NCBI GenBank assembly: GCA_028287685.1
Contig: JAQBPE010000239.1
Span: 1-62,617 of the forward strand
Reading direction: 5' to 3'
Length of the DNA stretch: 62,617 nucleotides
DNA from: Cyanobacteria bacterium RYN_339
Lineage (GTDB): Bacteria; Cyanobacteriota; Sericytochromatia; S15B-MN24; JAQBPE01
Both the position numbers and the translations under genes were made by a program. The notes under the pieces were generated by a model. The model was not told the DNA's origin. It saw only the letters and a list, made by a program, of their open reading frames with translations, and made no database searches. Below are positions 16,139-24,881 of the stretch, one piece after another. How positions within the stretch are numbered: the first letter of the stretch is position 1; each line of letters starts with the position of its first letter.

Positions 16139-17345
16139 CCTCGCCGTGGCCGAACTGCGCGTCGATGCCGGGCGCGCCCTTGTCGTCCGCCGTCGACTCG
16201 ATGCGGTCCATGACCTCTTGCGCGGTCCAGTCGGGGTGCGCGCTCCAGACGAGCGCGGCCACGCCGGCCACGAAGGGCGCGGCCATCGAGGTGCCGCTCA
16301 TCTTCTCGTAGCTGTTGCCCGGCACGGTGGACAGGATGCCCACGCCGGGCGCCGTCACGCCCATGCTGGCGTCGTGGTTGGAGAACTTGGCGAGCGCGCC
16401 GCCGGAATCCGAGGCGCCCACGGAGAGCACGCCGGGGTAGGAGGCGGGGAAGCCCAGGGCGTCGCCGTTGTTGCCGGCGGCGGCCACGACCAGGCAGCCC
16501 GACTGTACGGCGGCCTCGTAGAACTTGCGCTCGACGCTGGTGGTGCCCGTGCCGCCCAGGCTCAGGCTGACGATCTTGGCGCCGTTGGTGACGGCGTACG
16601 CGACGCCCTTCATGACGTCGTATTCGGTGCCGCGGCCGGCCGCGTCCAGGCTCTTCACGGCCATCAGCTTGACGTTGGGGGCAACGCCCGCGATGCCGGT
16701 CTCGTTGTTGGCGGTGGCGCCGATGATGCCGGCGCAGTGCGTGCCGTGCTGGTTGTCGTCCATCGGGCCGTTCACGTCCTTGCGGTGGAAGATCCAGCCC
16801 GGCCGGAACGTGAAGTCGGTGCCCTTGATGACCTTGTCCTTGAGGTCGGGGTGGTTGTAGTCGATGCCCGTGTCGACGACGCCCACGATCAGGTTGGGAT
16901 CGCCCATCGTGATCTTCCAGGCCTCGGCCACGTTCTTCTGGGCCAGCCCGTACTGCATCGGGTAGAACTCGTCGTTGGGCAGCTCCGCGTCCAGCGCGTA
17001 GGTCATGGCGTTGGCGTCGGCCATCCGGACGCCGGCGGTGGCGCGCAGCGAGCCCAGGACGTTGCCCAGGATGCCGGCGCTGTCCACGCTCAGGAGGTGG
17101 TAGGTGGTGCCCTTGAAGCTAAACTTGTCGATCTCGTGCGAGCCCTTCACGGAGAGGGGCTTGTCGGCCTCGGTGGCCGCCACGATCTCCGGGGGACCGG
17201 CCACGCCCTTGGCTTGCAGCACGCCCTTGCTCTCCGCCAACACCGCGCCCCGCTTCACGGCGGTAACGCCTGTGGGGTGCGCGCCGCAGGCCGACAAGGC
17301 GAACATGAGCGCCAGGGCGGCGGGCGAAAGGTGGCGAAGCTTCAT
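16101..17345 (-). CDS. Subtilisin-family (S8) peptidase lipoprotein
   Basis: The 414-aa protein has a lipobox LSAC (Cys20) after a hydrophobic signal, so it should be anchored in the periplasm or outer membrane. A ~110-residue N-terminal part with a short I9-like propeptide pattern (YHLLSVDSAGILGNVL...) precedes the catalytic domain. The triad is Asp158 (VVDTG), His200 (NQHGTHCAG) and Ser353 (GTSMAAP), with Asn292 of the oxyanion hole in AAGNNG. All motifs are intact. TGGAGGA precedes the ATG. It probably processes or degrades envelope proteins; substrates are unknown. Confidence 0.93.
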   Translation of the reverse strand: MKLRHLSPAALALMFALSACGAHPTGVTAVKRGAVLAESKGVLQAKGVAGPPEIVAATEADKPLSVKGSHEIDKFSFKGTTYHLLSVDSAGILGNVLGSLRATAGVRMADANAMTYALDAELPNDEFYPMQYGLAQKNVAEAWKITMGDPNLIVGVVDTGIDYNHPDLKDKVIKGTDFTFRPGWIFHRKDVNGPMDDNQHGTHCAGIIGATANNETGIAGVAPNVKLMAVKSLDAAGRGTEYDVMKGVAYAVTNGAKIVSLSLGGTGTTSVERKFYEAAVQSGCLVVAAAGNNGDALGFPASYPGVLSVGASDSGGALAKFSNHDASMGVTAPGVGILSTVPGNSYEKMSGTSMAAPFVAGVAALVWSAHPDWTAQEVMDRIESTADDKGAPGIDAQFGHGEVNLLAALQDSRR

Positions 17346-17462
17346 GGGGCGTCCTCCAGAAATAACGATGCTGTTAAGTCGTTATGCCGGGAGCGTTCGC
17401 CAATCTTTCGGGTTGCTGGTTAGGGGACGGTTAAACTTGGGTTGAAATTCGATGAAGCGGGC

Positions 17463-18722
17463 CTAGAGCTGATCGCGGATCACCATGCCCAACGCGCCGA
17501 TCAGGCGGTCGTGGAGGGGTCGCGTCCGCCAGGCCGCCAGCGTCACCCGCTCGCTCCGGGCCAGGGCGCCCTCGAAGAAGGCCAAGAAGGCCGCCGCCAC
17601 CTGGGGATCCGTCACAGAGACGTTCAACTCGCTGTTGAGGAAGAAGCTGCGCGGGTCGAAGTTGGTCGAGCCGAAGGTACACCAGCGCCCGTCCACCACC
17701 ATCGCCTTGGCATGCAGCATGGCCGGCTGGTATTCGTAGATCTGCACCCCTGCTTCCAACAGGTCGCCGTACAGGCGCCGGCTGGCAAAGTACGGCAGCG
17801 ACTTGTCGCGCGCCGGCCCCGGCACCACCAGCCGAACGTCCACGCCGGCCCGGGCGCGTTCGCAGAGCGCCTCGATCGTGTCCTCACCCGGCAAGAAGTA
17901 CGGGCTCATCAGCCACAGCTGCCGCTGGGAGGAGCAGATCGCCGCGTAGTACAGCAGCCGCACCATCGAGTCGCCCCAGATCGGCGCGCTGTTCGTGACC
18001 ATCCCCAGCGGCTTGGCGAGGTCGTCCTGGATCACCGGGAAGTAGCGCGGCCCCAGATCGAGCGCGCCGCCTGCGATCACCCAGTTCTGGAAGAAGGCCC
18101 CCTGGAGGATGCCCACCACGCCGCCCTCCAGCCGGGCCATCACCTCCAGCCAGGGCGGCGGCCCCAGCCACATGTCGGCCACGCCGATGCCGCCGGTGAA
18201 GCCGACCACCCCGTCGATCACCAGCAGCTTGCGGTGGGTGCGGTGGTTGTACTGCACGGGCTGGCGCCAGCGGAACGGCCGGAAGAAGCGCAGCTCGCAG
18301 CCGGCCGCGCGCAGCTGCTTGACCGTCGCGCGCGAGAGGTGCCGGCTGCCGTCCGCGTCGAAGAGCAGCTTGACCGCTACCCCGGCCCGCGCGCGGTCGC
18401 ACAGCGCCTCCACGAAGGTGTCCGCCACCTGGCCGCTCCAGAAGAGGTAGGTCTCCAGCGTGACGGTGCGCTGGGCGGCGGCGATCGCCGCGACCATGGC
18501 CGCATAAATCCCCGCCGTCTCGGTCAACAACTCGAAGGCGTGGATCCGGCGGCTGGAGCTGTTCGTCAGCCCCTCCAGCGTGGGCAGGAAATCCGGGTCG
18601 TCCATGCGGCCGGCGGCGTGTAGGCAGTAGCGCACGTTGACCCTGAGGGCCACCAGCAACACGACCAGGCAGGCGAAGGAGACGGCGCCGATGCCGAGGA
18701 AGGCGTTGAGAAGGCTGGTCAC
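17463..18722 (-). CDS. Cardiolipin synthase-like phospholipase D family protein
   Basis: The 419-aa protein has an N-terminal membrane segment (about 6-27) and two PLD domains, each with an HKD motif: HRKLLVIDG and HAKAMVVDG, followed by GGIGVAD and GSTNFDPRS. This is the architecture of bacterial cardiolipin synthases, which join two phosphatidylglycerols. The start is GTG overlapping the stop of the upstream YibE/F gene (GTGA), so the two are co-translated. A second PLD protein is encoded divergently 1.2 kb away and lacks the membrane segment. Confidence 0.9.
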   Translation of the reverse strand: MTSLLNAFLGIGAVSFACLVVLLVALRVNVRYCLHAAGRMDDPDFLPTLEGLTNSSSRRIHAFELLTETAGIYAAMVAAIAAAQRTVTLETYLFWSGQVADTFVEALCDRARAGVAVKLLFDADGSRHLSRATVKQLRAAGCELRFFRPFRWRQPVQYNHRTHRKLLVIDGVVGFTGGIGVADMWLGPPPWLEVMARLEGGVVGILQGAFFQNWVIAGGALDLGPRYFPVIQDDLAKPLGMVTNSAPIWGDSMVRLLYYAAICSSQRQLWLMSPYFLPGEDTIEALCERARAGVDVRLVVPGPARDKSLPYFASRRLYGDLLEAGVQIYEYQPAMLHAKAMVVDGRWCTFGSTNFDPRSFFLNSELNVSVTDPQVAAAFLAFFEGALARSERVTLAAWRTRPLHDRLIGALGMVIRDQL

Positions 18723-19840
18723 CGGCGCGCCGGCTGCAGCCAGGTGGCGATCAGCGCCGTCAGCGGCAGCGCGGCCAGCAAGCCCACCAACCCGATCGCG
18801 AGCGTCGCCGCTTCCGCGGCCAGGGTCTCCTGGTGCCAGAGCCGCGGGCCGGCCAGGCCGGACGACCCCAGGGCCAGGAGCACGGGCAGGAAGCTGCCCA
18901 GGTAGGCCAGGAACAGCGTGTTGGAGCTGGTGGAGAGCAGGTCGCGGCCTACTTGCAGGCCGGCCTGCAGCAGCAAGCCGCGCTCGAGCCCGGGGTTGGC
19001 CTCCGCCAGCTCGTCGACGGCGGAGGAGATCGAGAGGGCCATGTCCAGCATCACGCCCAGCGCGCCCACGACCATGCCGGCCACCAGCAGGCCCGTGAAG
19101 TCGATCGTGCCATGGGCCACCGCCTGGGCTCCCACGGCTTCTTCGCTGGCGACGCCGGACAGGCGGGTGAAGTGGGCGGCGGCGACGCCCACCAGGGCGG
19201 CGATCGCCGCGCCCGCAGTGGTGCCGGCCACGGCGGCCCAGCTCTTGCGGCCGGGGCCGCTGGTGAGCAGGGTGGTGACGAGGGCGATCGCCGCCGCCAG
19301 CCCGACGGCCACCGGCAGCGGGCTGACGCCCTTGACGGTCAGCGGCAGCAGCACGCCCACCACCGCGACGCCGGTAAGCGCCAGCACGCCCAGCGTCTTC
19401 AGGCCACGCAGGCCGCCGATCAACAGCAGCAGCAGCGCCACGAACGCGAGCAGCGCCCCGGTGGGCTTGGCGCGCTGGTAGTCGGCGATCTGGTATTGGG
19501 CCTGCACCCCCAAGGGGTCCGGCAGCTCCGCCACCACGATCTCGTCGCCGGGCACCACGGGCAGGTCGAAGCCCGCCTGGCCGCTCAGGTGTTGCAGCAC
19601 CTCCACCGTCGTGCCGGGGTGCGCGCCGCCCGTAAGCTCGATCGTGATGTGCTTGTCGGCGGGCGTGGCGCCGGGGGCGACGGTCTTCACGGTGGCCGTC
19701 TCGTAGATGGGCTCGATCGTGCCGGCCATGGGGCCCGGCGTCGCGGCGCCGGCCGGCACCTCCACGTCCGCATCTTGCGCCCAGGCCGGCCCCCCGGCGA
19801 GGGCCAGCAGCATCAGGGTAAGGAGCAGGCGGACAGGCAT
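18719..19840 (-). CDS. YibE/F-like membrane protein
   Basis: The 373-aa protein has a signal peptide (cleaved after WAQ), an extracytoplasmic domain (~22-125) and about eight membrane helices. The pattern VVPGDEIVV, QYQIADYQRAK before the first helix and GVMLDMALSISSAVDEL between helices is that of YibE/F family proteins. Their function is not established; export has been suggested. ATG at 19840 is preferred over an in-frame TTG at 19876 because it opens directly onto the signal peptide. It is co-translated with the PLD gene by GTGA overlap. Confidence 0.82.
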   Translation of the reverse strand: MPVRLLLTLMLLALAGGPAWAQDADVEVPAGAATPGPMAGTIEPIYETATVKTVAPGATPADKHITIELTGGAHPGTTVEVLQHLSGQAGFDLPVVPGDEIVVAELPDPLGVQAQYQIADYQRAKPTGALLAFVALLLLLIGGLRGLKTLGVLALTGVAVVGVLLPLTVKGVSPLPVAVGLAAAIALVTTLLTSGPGRKSWAAVAGTTAGAAIAALVGVAAAHFTRLSGVASEEAVGAQAVAHGTIDFTGLLVAGMVVGALGVMLDMALSISSAVDELAEANPGLERGLLLQAGLQVGRDLLSTSSNTLFLAYLGSFLPVLLALGSSGLAGPRLWHQETLAAEAATLAIGLVGLLAALPLTALIATWLQPARR

Positions 19841-19895
19841 CACGAAGCCATAACAAACCAGGCGGGGAAGCGTCAAGCTGGAGAGAGTTTGGGGT

Positions 19896-19901
19896 TAAAA
19901 T
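19896..19901 (+). promoter_or_regulatory. -10-like TAAAAT, 6 bases before ATG
   Basis: TAAAAT is followed by GGACCG and the ATG at 19908; no Shine-Dalgarno sequence lies between. A transcript from this box would begin at or beside the start codon. The -35 region is not convincing. Confidence 0.5.
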
Positions 19902-19907
19902 GGACCG

Positions 19908-21137
19908 ATGCTGCTACCTTCGACCGACCGCCCCGGCCAAGACCTGGTAAGCCTGCTCCCGGAGCGCGTCACGGGCAACGCGGCGCGCCTGTTGGTGGAC
20001 GGCGACGCGATCTTCGACGCGCTGGAAGCCGCGCTGCTGGAGGCCCGGCACACGATCCAGCTGGAGGTCTTCCAGTTCGGCGGCGAGGTGGGCATGCGCC
20101 TGATGCGGGCCATCCGCGCCCGCCACGAGGCCGGCGTGCGGGTGCGCGTCCTGCTCGATCCCGCCCACGGTCACGCCGGCTCGATCCGCGACCAAATCAA
20201 CCGCGTGATCCGGGAGATGGACGACGCCGGCATCGAATGGCGGGACTTCGACCTCAAGCGCATGCCGAACGGCCCAACGCCGCTCGCCAACCTGGGCCTG
20301 ATCAACCATGCCAAGCTGGTGCTGATTGATGGCCGGGTGGCCTTCACCGGCGGCATGAACTTCTACGACCACGGCAGCTGCAACCATGACTACATGGTGC
20401 GCCTTGAAGGCCCCGCCGCCGCGCACCTGGGCGCCTTGATGGACGCGGACTGGCAGCTCTCCGGGCCGCCGTCCTCCCCGATCCGCCACGAGGACGGCGA
20501 GCAGGCGGGCCAGGCCGTCGTCGAGATCGCGGAAACCGGCCCGGAGCGCCGCACCATCCGCGAGCTGATCACCCGCCACGTGGTGACGGCGCGCGAGAAG
20601 GTCTGGGTGGAGGTGCTGTTCCTCGACGACGACCACATCATCGACACCCTGGTCGAGGCCCGGGCCCGCGGCGTGGACGTGCGCGTGGTCCTGGACCCCT
20701 TGAACTGGGGCCACCACGTGCCGGAGCTCGAGAAGCTGCCGTTCCATGGCATCCCCAACTGGCACGCGGTGGACCGCCTGACGGCAGGCGGCGTGGCCGT
20801 GAGCTGGTTCAAGCCTTCCCGGCCGGGCCAGAACCTGCATGCCAAGGTCGCCATGATCGACGACCGCTTCCTGCTGGTGGGCTCCGCCAACTACACCTAC
20901 CGCGCGCTGGACCGCAGCCGCGAGGTGACGATCGGCCTGGAGTGCCCGGAGGTCGCGCGGGCCTTCGCGCAGGCCTTCCTGGCGGACGAGGCGGCCGCCA
21001 CACGCATCATGGGGCTGACCGGCTTCCAGCGTCTGCTGGGCGCGGCCTTCGCCGGCGTGAAGCACCGCATTTACCACGAAGCCCGGGACCGCTGGCGCGA
21101 TCCCGGGCTCCAAGGTCAGGACTTGGTTACTCTTTGA
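19908..21137 (+). CDS. Soluble phospholipase D family protein, cardiolipin-synthase-like
   Basis: The 409-aa protein has two PLD domains with HKD motifs [10 protein letters not shown] and LHAKVAMID, followed by GGMNFYD and VGSANYT. It has no membrane segment, unlike the divergent neighbour, so it may act on a soluble or peripheral substrate or associate with membranes by other means. No ribosome site precedes the ATG, but a TAAAAT box lies 6 bases upstream. The last 11 bases overlap the end of ndk, which converges. A G/C hairpin near 21081-21108 is inside the coding region. Confidence 0.87.
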   Translation: MLLPSTDRPGQDLVSLLPERVTGNAARLLVDGDAIFDALEAALLEARHTIQLEVFQFGGEVGMRLMRAIRARHEAGVRVRVLLDPAHGHAGSIRDQINRVIREMDDAGIEWRDFDLKRMPNGPTPLANLGLINHAKLVLIDGRVAFTGGMNFYDHGSCNHDYMVRLEGPAAAHLGALMDADWQLSGPPSSPIRHEDGEQAGQAVVEIAETGPERRTIRELITRHVVTAREKVWVEVLFLDDDHIIDTLVEARARGVDVRVVLDPLNWGHHVPELEKLPFHGIPNWHAVDRLTAGGVAVSWFKPSRPGQNLHAKVAMIDDRFLLVGSANYTYRALDRSREVTIGLECPEVARAFAQAFLADEAAATRIMGLTGFQRLLGAAFAGVKHRIYHEARDRWRDPGLQGQDLVTL

Positions 21138-21576
21138 TCCACTTCTCGTTGGTGCGCTCCCAGCCCACCAGCTCTTCGGGCTTGAAGAAGATGCCCAGCT
21201 CGCGCGCGGCGCTCTCGGGGGCATCCGACCCGTGGATCACGTTGCGGCCGATGTCGGTCGCGAAGTCGCCACGGATGGTACCGGGCTCGGCGTTGGCAGG
21301 GTTGGTGGCGCCCATCATCTTGCGGGCCGTCAGGATGACGTTCGGGCCTTCCCAGGCCATCGCGACGATCGGGCCGGAGGTGATGAAGCCGACCAGGCCT
21401 TCGAAGAAGCCCTTGCCCGCGTGCTCGCCGTAATGGTTCTCGGCGGTCTCGCGGCTCACCTGCATCAGCTTCAGGCCGACGAGCTTGTAGCCCTTCTCCT
21501 CGAAGCGACGGATGATTTCCGCCACCAGGCCACGCTGCACGCCGTCCGGCTTGACGGCCAGGAAGGTTCTTTCCAT
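21127..21576 (-). CDS. ndk: Nucleoside diphosphate kinase
   Basis: The 149-aa enzyme equilibrates nucleoside di- and triphosphates using ATP. It begins [17 protein letters not shown], carries [15 protein letters not shown] and the active-site His in [12 protein letters not shown], and ends in the usual [11 protein letters not shown]. The longer reading upstream is not supported, as ndk proteins start at [15 protein letters not shown] lies 11 bases before the ATG and a TACAAT -10-like box at 21623-21628 gives a leader of about 40 bases. Confidence 0.97.
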   Translation of the reverse strand: MERTFLAVKPDGVQRGLVAEIIRRFEEKGYKLVGLKLMQVSRETAENHYGEHAGKGFFEGLVGFITSGPIVAMAWEGPNVILTARKMMGATNPANAEPGTIRGDFATDIGRNVIHGSDAPESAARELGIFFKPEELVGWERTNEKWIKE

Positions 21577-21717
21577 ATCTGCCAAAGCTCCTTGTTCGTT
21601 GAAAGTGGGTCTCTGGGCGGGGATTGTACCATGGCGGTGATGGCGGAACTTGCTGGCCCTGCCGCCCGTCTGGTACACCATGGATCACACCCGATGATCA
21701 AAGGAGATTACATAAGC

Positions 21718-22416
21718 ATGCATAAGCCGTTGCTGACCGCCATGGTCGCAGTTTCCGCCTTCGCCGCGCTGACGGCGTGTTCGCCGGACAAGCTCGCCAG
21801 TGCCGTCAGCGCCGTCAGCAGCCTGACCGGCAAGCTGAACGGCACCGTCTACCTGCCCAACGACCAGGTCGCCATCGTCGCCCAGGGCGGCGGCAACATC
21901 GTCGCCCAGGGTGGTGGCAACGTGGTCGGCAACTCCGGCGGCACCTTCGCCCCCGGCTTCGGGCTGCTGGTCCGCTCCGACGAGAAGGGTGTGGACGGCG
22001 CCAAGGTGGTCCTGACGGGCGGCGGCAAGAGCTTCACCGCCTACACCGCCAACGTCGGTAAGTTCACGGTCGAATGCCCGCAAGGCGTGACCTACACGGG
22101 CACCGCCACCGTCACGTTCTCGAACAACACCACGATCACCCTGACGGGCATCGCCACGAACGCCATCGGCACCGCCTTCAACTTCGACGTGGCGATGAAC
22201 ACCGTCGCCAGCAAGATCCTGGCCGGCGGCGCCTCGGCCGCCAAGGTGGACGGCACGGCGGTTGCGGCGCTGGTCGCGCTGGCCAACACCGACCTCGAGA
22301 AGGTGGCCCGCACGCCGGCTCCCGCCAACCAGACGGAAGCGGCCGCGGCCTTCGACGCCTACGCCAGCGACGACCTGAAGGCCAAGGTCACGGCCCTGAT
22401 CGCTGCCAGCAAGTAG
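21718..22416 (+). CDS. Predicted lipoprotein with Gly-rich repeat
   Basis: The 232-aa protein has a lipoprotein signal with lipobox LTAC (Cys18). A short repeat, AQGGGNIVAQGGGNVVG, precedes a segment (GLLVRSDEKGVDGAKVVLTGGG... FTVECPQGVTYTGTATVTF) that resembles carboxypeptidase-regulatory-like beta-sandwich domains. The C-terminal part is helical and Ala-rich. AAGGAG is 11 bases before the ATG. It stops 2 bases from the convergent mutS2. Function is unknown; surface attachment or structural role is possible. Confidence 0.72.
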   Translation: MHKPLLTAMVAVSAFAALTACSPDKLASAVSAVSSLTGKLNGTVYLPNDQVAIVAQGGGNIVAQGGGNVVGNSGGTFAPGFGLLVRSDEKGVDGAKVVLTGGGKSFTAYTANVGKFTVECPQGVTYTGTATVTFSNNTTITLTGIATNAIGTAFNFDVAMNTVASKILAGGASAAKVDGTAVAALVALANTDLEKVARTPAPANQTEAAAAFDAYASDDLKAKVTALIAASK

Positions 22417-22418
22417 CG

Positions 22419-24761
22419 CTAAGCCAGCGTCACGACGGTCACCCCGTCGCCGCCTTCTACGGCCTCCCCCGGCCGGAACGAGGCGACGACGGGGTTTACC
22501 TTTAGCCATTCGCGCAGGGCGTTGCGCAGCGCGCCCGTCCCGGCTCCGTGGATCAGCATGGCCGTCTTGAACTGGGCGCCATAGGCCTGGTCCAGGTACT
22601 GGTCGGCCTCGCCCAGGGCCTCGTGGACCATCAGGCCCCGCAAGTCGCACGACAAGCCCGGCAAGACCGATGGCATTACGATCGTGCCGGTCCGGCGCAG
22701 CTGCGGTTGGGCCTTGTCCACCAGCTGGGCGCCGCTCTTAAGCGTCAGGTCCCGGCGGTTCACGGTGACGGTCAGGATGCCCACCTGCACGCCCAGGTTG
22801 CCGTCTCGGTCGGGCAGGCTCATGACCTTGCCGGGCTGGCCCAGCTTGGGCAGGAAGACGGTCTTGCCCACGGCCAATTCCTCTTGGCGCGGCGGCGGCT
22901 CCGCGTTGCGCTCCTTCTTGGGCTTGGTGAACTTCGTCAGACGCTCGTTGGCATGCTGGGCCGCGGGCGCGGTCTTCACGCCCTGCAGCTCGCGGATGAT
23001 GGCCGCGATCTCGCCCTTGGCGGAGCGCACCTGCTGCTCCACCTTCTCCTTGGCCTTGGCTTCGAGCTCGCGGCGCTCGTCGTGCCACTTCGCGAGCTTC
23101 GTTTCGTATTCGTCCTTCATGGCGTCGGCGCGCGCCCGGGCCTTCTCCGCCCGGTGGAGGATCTCCGCCGCGCTGTGCCTATCCTGCTCGACCTGGGCCA
23201 TCACCTCGGCCGTCTCCGTGGCGCGGCTCTCCAGCAGCTCCCGCGCCCGGTCGATCAGCGGCTGGGTGAGGCCCAGGCGCTGGGCGATCGCCACCGCGTT
23301 AGACTGGCCACTCACGCCCATCAACAGGCGGTAGGTGGGCGAAAGCGTTTCCAAATCGAACTCCACGGCGGCGTTCTGGATGCCGGCGTGCTGGTAGCGC
23401 ATCATCTTGAGCTCGCCATAGTGGGTGGTCGCGACCAGGCGCGACCCGCGCTCCAGCAGCGTCTCCACGATCGCGCGGCCCAGGGCGGCGCCTTCGGCCG
23501 GGTCCGTGCCCGCGCCCAGCTCGTCTAGCAAAACCAGCGTGCGCCGGTCGGCCTCCGCCAGGATGCGGATGATGTTGGTCATGTGCCCGGAGAAGGTGGA
23601 GAGGTTCTGGCTGAGGCTTTGCTCGTCGCCGATGTCCGCGAAGATCTCCTCGACGACGCCCACCTGGCTGCCCTGGTCGACCGGCGGGTGCAGGCCGGCC
23701 TGCGTCATGAGCGTCACCAGCCCCAAGGTCTTGAGCGCCACGGTCTTGCCGCCGGTGTTGGGGCCCGTGATGAGCAGAACGGTGTAGGGCTGGCCCACGG
23801 CGATGTCGATGGGCACGACCTTGGTGTCCGGCCGCACCGCCAGCATGGGGTGGCGGGCCTTGAACAGGCGGGTATCGCCGTCCCGGTTCAGGCGCGGCGC
23901 GGTGCCTTCCAGGATCTGGCTCAGGCGCGCCTTGGCATGCGTGAAATCGATTTCCGCGTAGGCCTCGCAGTTCCACAAGAGCGGATCGAGCTGGGCCCGC
24001 ACCTTCTCCGTCAGGGCCGCCAGGATCCGCTCGATTTCGTCGCGTTCGGCCAGCTGGGCCTGGCGCAGGGCGTTGTTCAGCTCCACCACGGCCATTGGCT
24101 CCACGTAGAGCGTCACGCCCGTGCTGGATTGGTCATGCACGATGCCGGGGATCGAGCCCTTGGCGTCCGCTCGCACGGGCAGGACGTAGCGATCGCCGCG
24201 CATCGTGACGATCCCCTCTTGGAGGGCACTGCCCTGGCCGCCGATGATGCGCTGGAGCGTCTGGCGCACCTTGGCCTGGGCGTCGCGGATCTTGTGGCGC
24301 AAGCGCGCCAGCTCCGGGCTGGCAGAATCGGACAGCTCGCCCGAGGCGTCGAAGCTGATGGCAATGGCATGGGCCAGCTCGCCCAGGCCGGCGATCGGCT
24401 CCGCCAGCTCGGCCAGGGCGGGGAAGTCTTCGGCGCGCTCCGCCAGGTACTCCTTCAGCCGCTTGCCGGCCTTCACGGTGTTGGCGATGGCCAGCAGCTC
24501 CTCGCTTTGCAGCGTGATGCCCTGGCTGGCCCGCTTGAGCGCCGCGCGCAGGTCCAGGATGCCGCCCAGCGGCAGGCTGCCGGTGACGCGCAGCAAGTCC
24601 TTGCACTCCGTGGTGTAGCGCAGGGCGGCGGAGACCTCGTCGAGGCGCGTGGAAATTTCCACGGCGAGGCAGCGGTCACGGCCCATCGCGTTGGTGGCCT
24701 GATCGGAAAGCAAGGAGACGACCTGGGGCCACTCCAGGACTTGGAGGGTTTTTTTGTCCAT
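22419..24761 (-). CDS. mutS2: MutS2 endonuclease/ribosome-rescue ATPase
   Basis: The 780-aa protein has the MutS2 order: N-terminal core/lever domains, ATPase with Walker A GPNTGGKT and Walker B LVLLDELGAGTDPAEG, a long coiled coil (~515-640), and a C-terminal Smr domain (CDLRGLMVHEAL, IHGAGTGALR). Length is normal. MutS2 suppresses homologous recombination in some bacteria and acts on collided ribosomes in others; which applies here is not visible. The leader on the minus strand is about 50 bases with TAGGATAAT near 24808-24816 as a possible -10. Confidence 0.96.
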   Translation of the reverse strand: MDKKTLQVLEWPQVVSLLSDQATNAMGRDRCLAVEISTRLDEVSAALRYTTECKDLLRVTGSLPLGGILDLRAALKRASQGITLQSEELLAIANTVKAGKRLKEYLAERAEDFPALAELAEPIAGLGELAHAIAISFDASGELSDSASPELARLRHKIRDAQAKVRQTLQRIIGGQGSALQEGIVTMRGDRYVLPVRADAKGSIPGIVHDQSSTGVTLYVEPMAVVELNNALRQAQLAERDEIERILAALTEKVRAQLDPLLWNCEAYAEIDFTHAKARLSQILEGTAPRLNRDGDTRLFKARHPMLAVRPDTKVVPIDIAVGQPYTVLLITGPNTGGKTVALKTLGLVTLMTQAGLHPPVDQGSQVGVVEEIFADIGDEQSLSQNLSTFSGHMTNIIRILAEADRRTLVLLDELGAGTDPAEGAALGRAIVETLLERGSRLVATTHYGELKMMRYQHAGIQNAAVEFDLETLSPTYRLLMGVSGQSNAVAIAQRLGLTQPLIDRARELLESRATETAEVMAQVEQDRHSAAEILHRAEKARARADAMKDEYETKLAKWHDERRELEAKAKEKVEQQVRSAKGEIAAIIRELQGVKTAPAAQHANERLTKFTKPKKERNAEPPPRQEELAVGKTVFLPKLGQPGKVMSLPDRDGNLGVQVGILTVTVNRRDLTLKSGAQLVDKAQPQLRRTGTIVMPSVLPGLSCDLRGLMVHEALGEADQYLDQAYGAQFKTAMLIHGAGTGALRNALREWLKVNPVVASFRPGEAVEGGDGVTVVTLA

Positions 24762-24846
24762 GGGTTCAACTGCCCGGAGGGCGGATAGGGGCTGGTTCCG
24801 CTTTCATTATCCTATCCAGGCCGGGCGCCGGTCAAAGCAACCGAGG

Positions 24847-24852
24847 TATAAT
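24847..24852 (+). promoter_or_regulatory. -10 box TATAAT for beta-propeller lipoprotein gene
   Basis: A perfect TATAAT lies 29 bases before the ATG at 24882, with GGAGG in between, so this promoter yields a normal leader. I see no convincing -35. Confidence 0.5.
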
Positions 24853-24881
24853 TCGGCGCCCTTGTAAGAGTTGGAGGTCCC

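Noticed and set aside
21081-21108. Hairpin with 8-bp G/C stem at the end of the PLD gene
   Set aside because: It is inside the coding region and has no T-run, so I do not call it a terminator.
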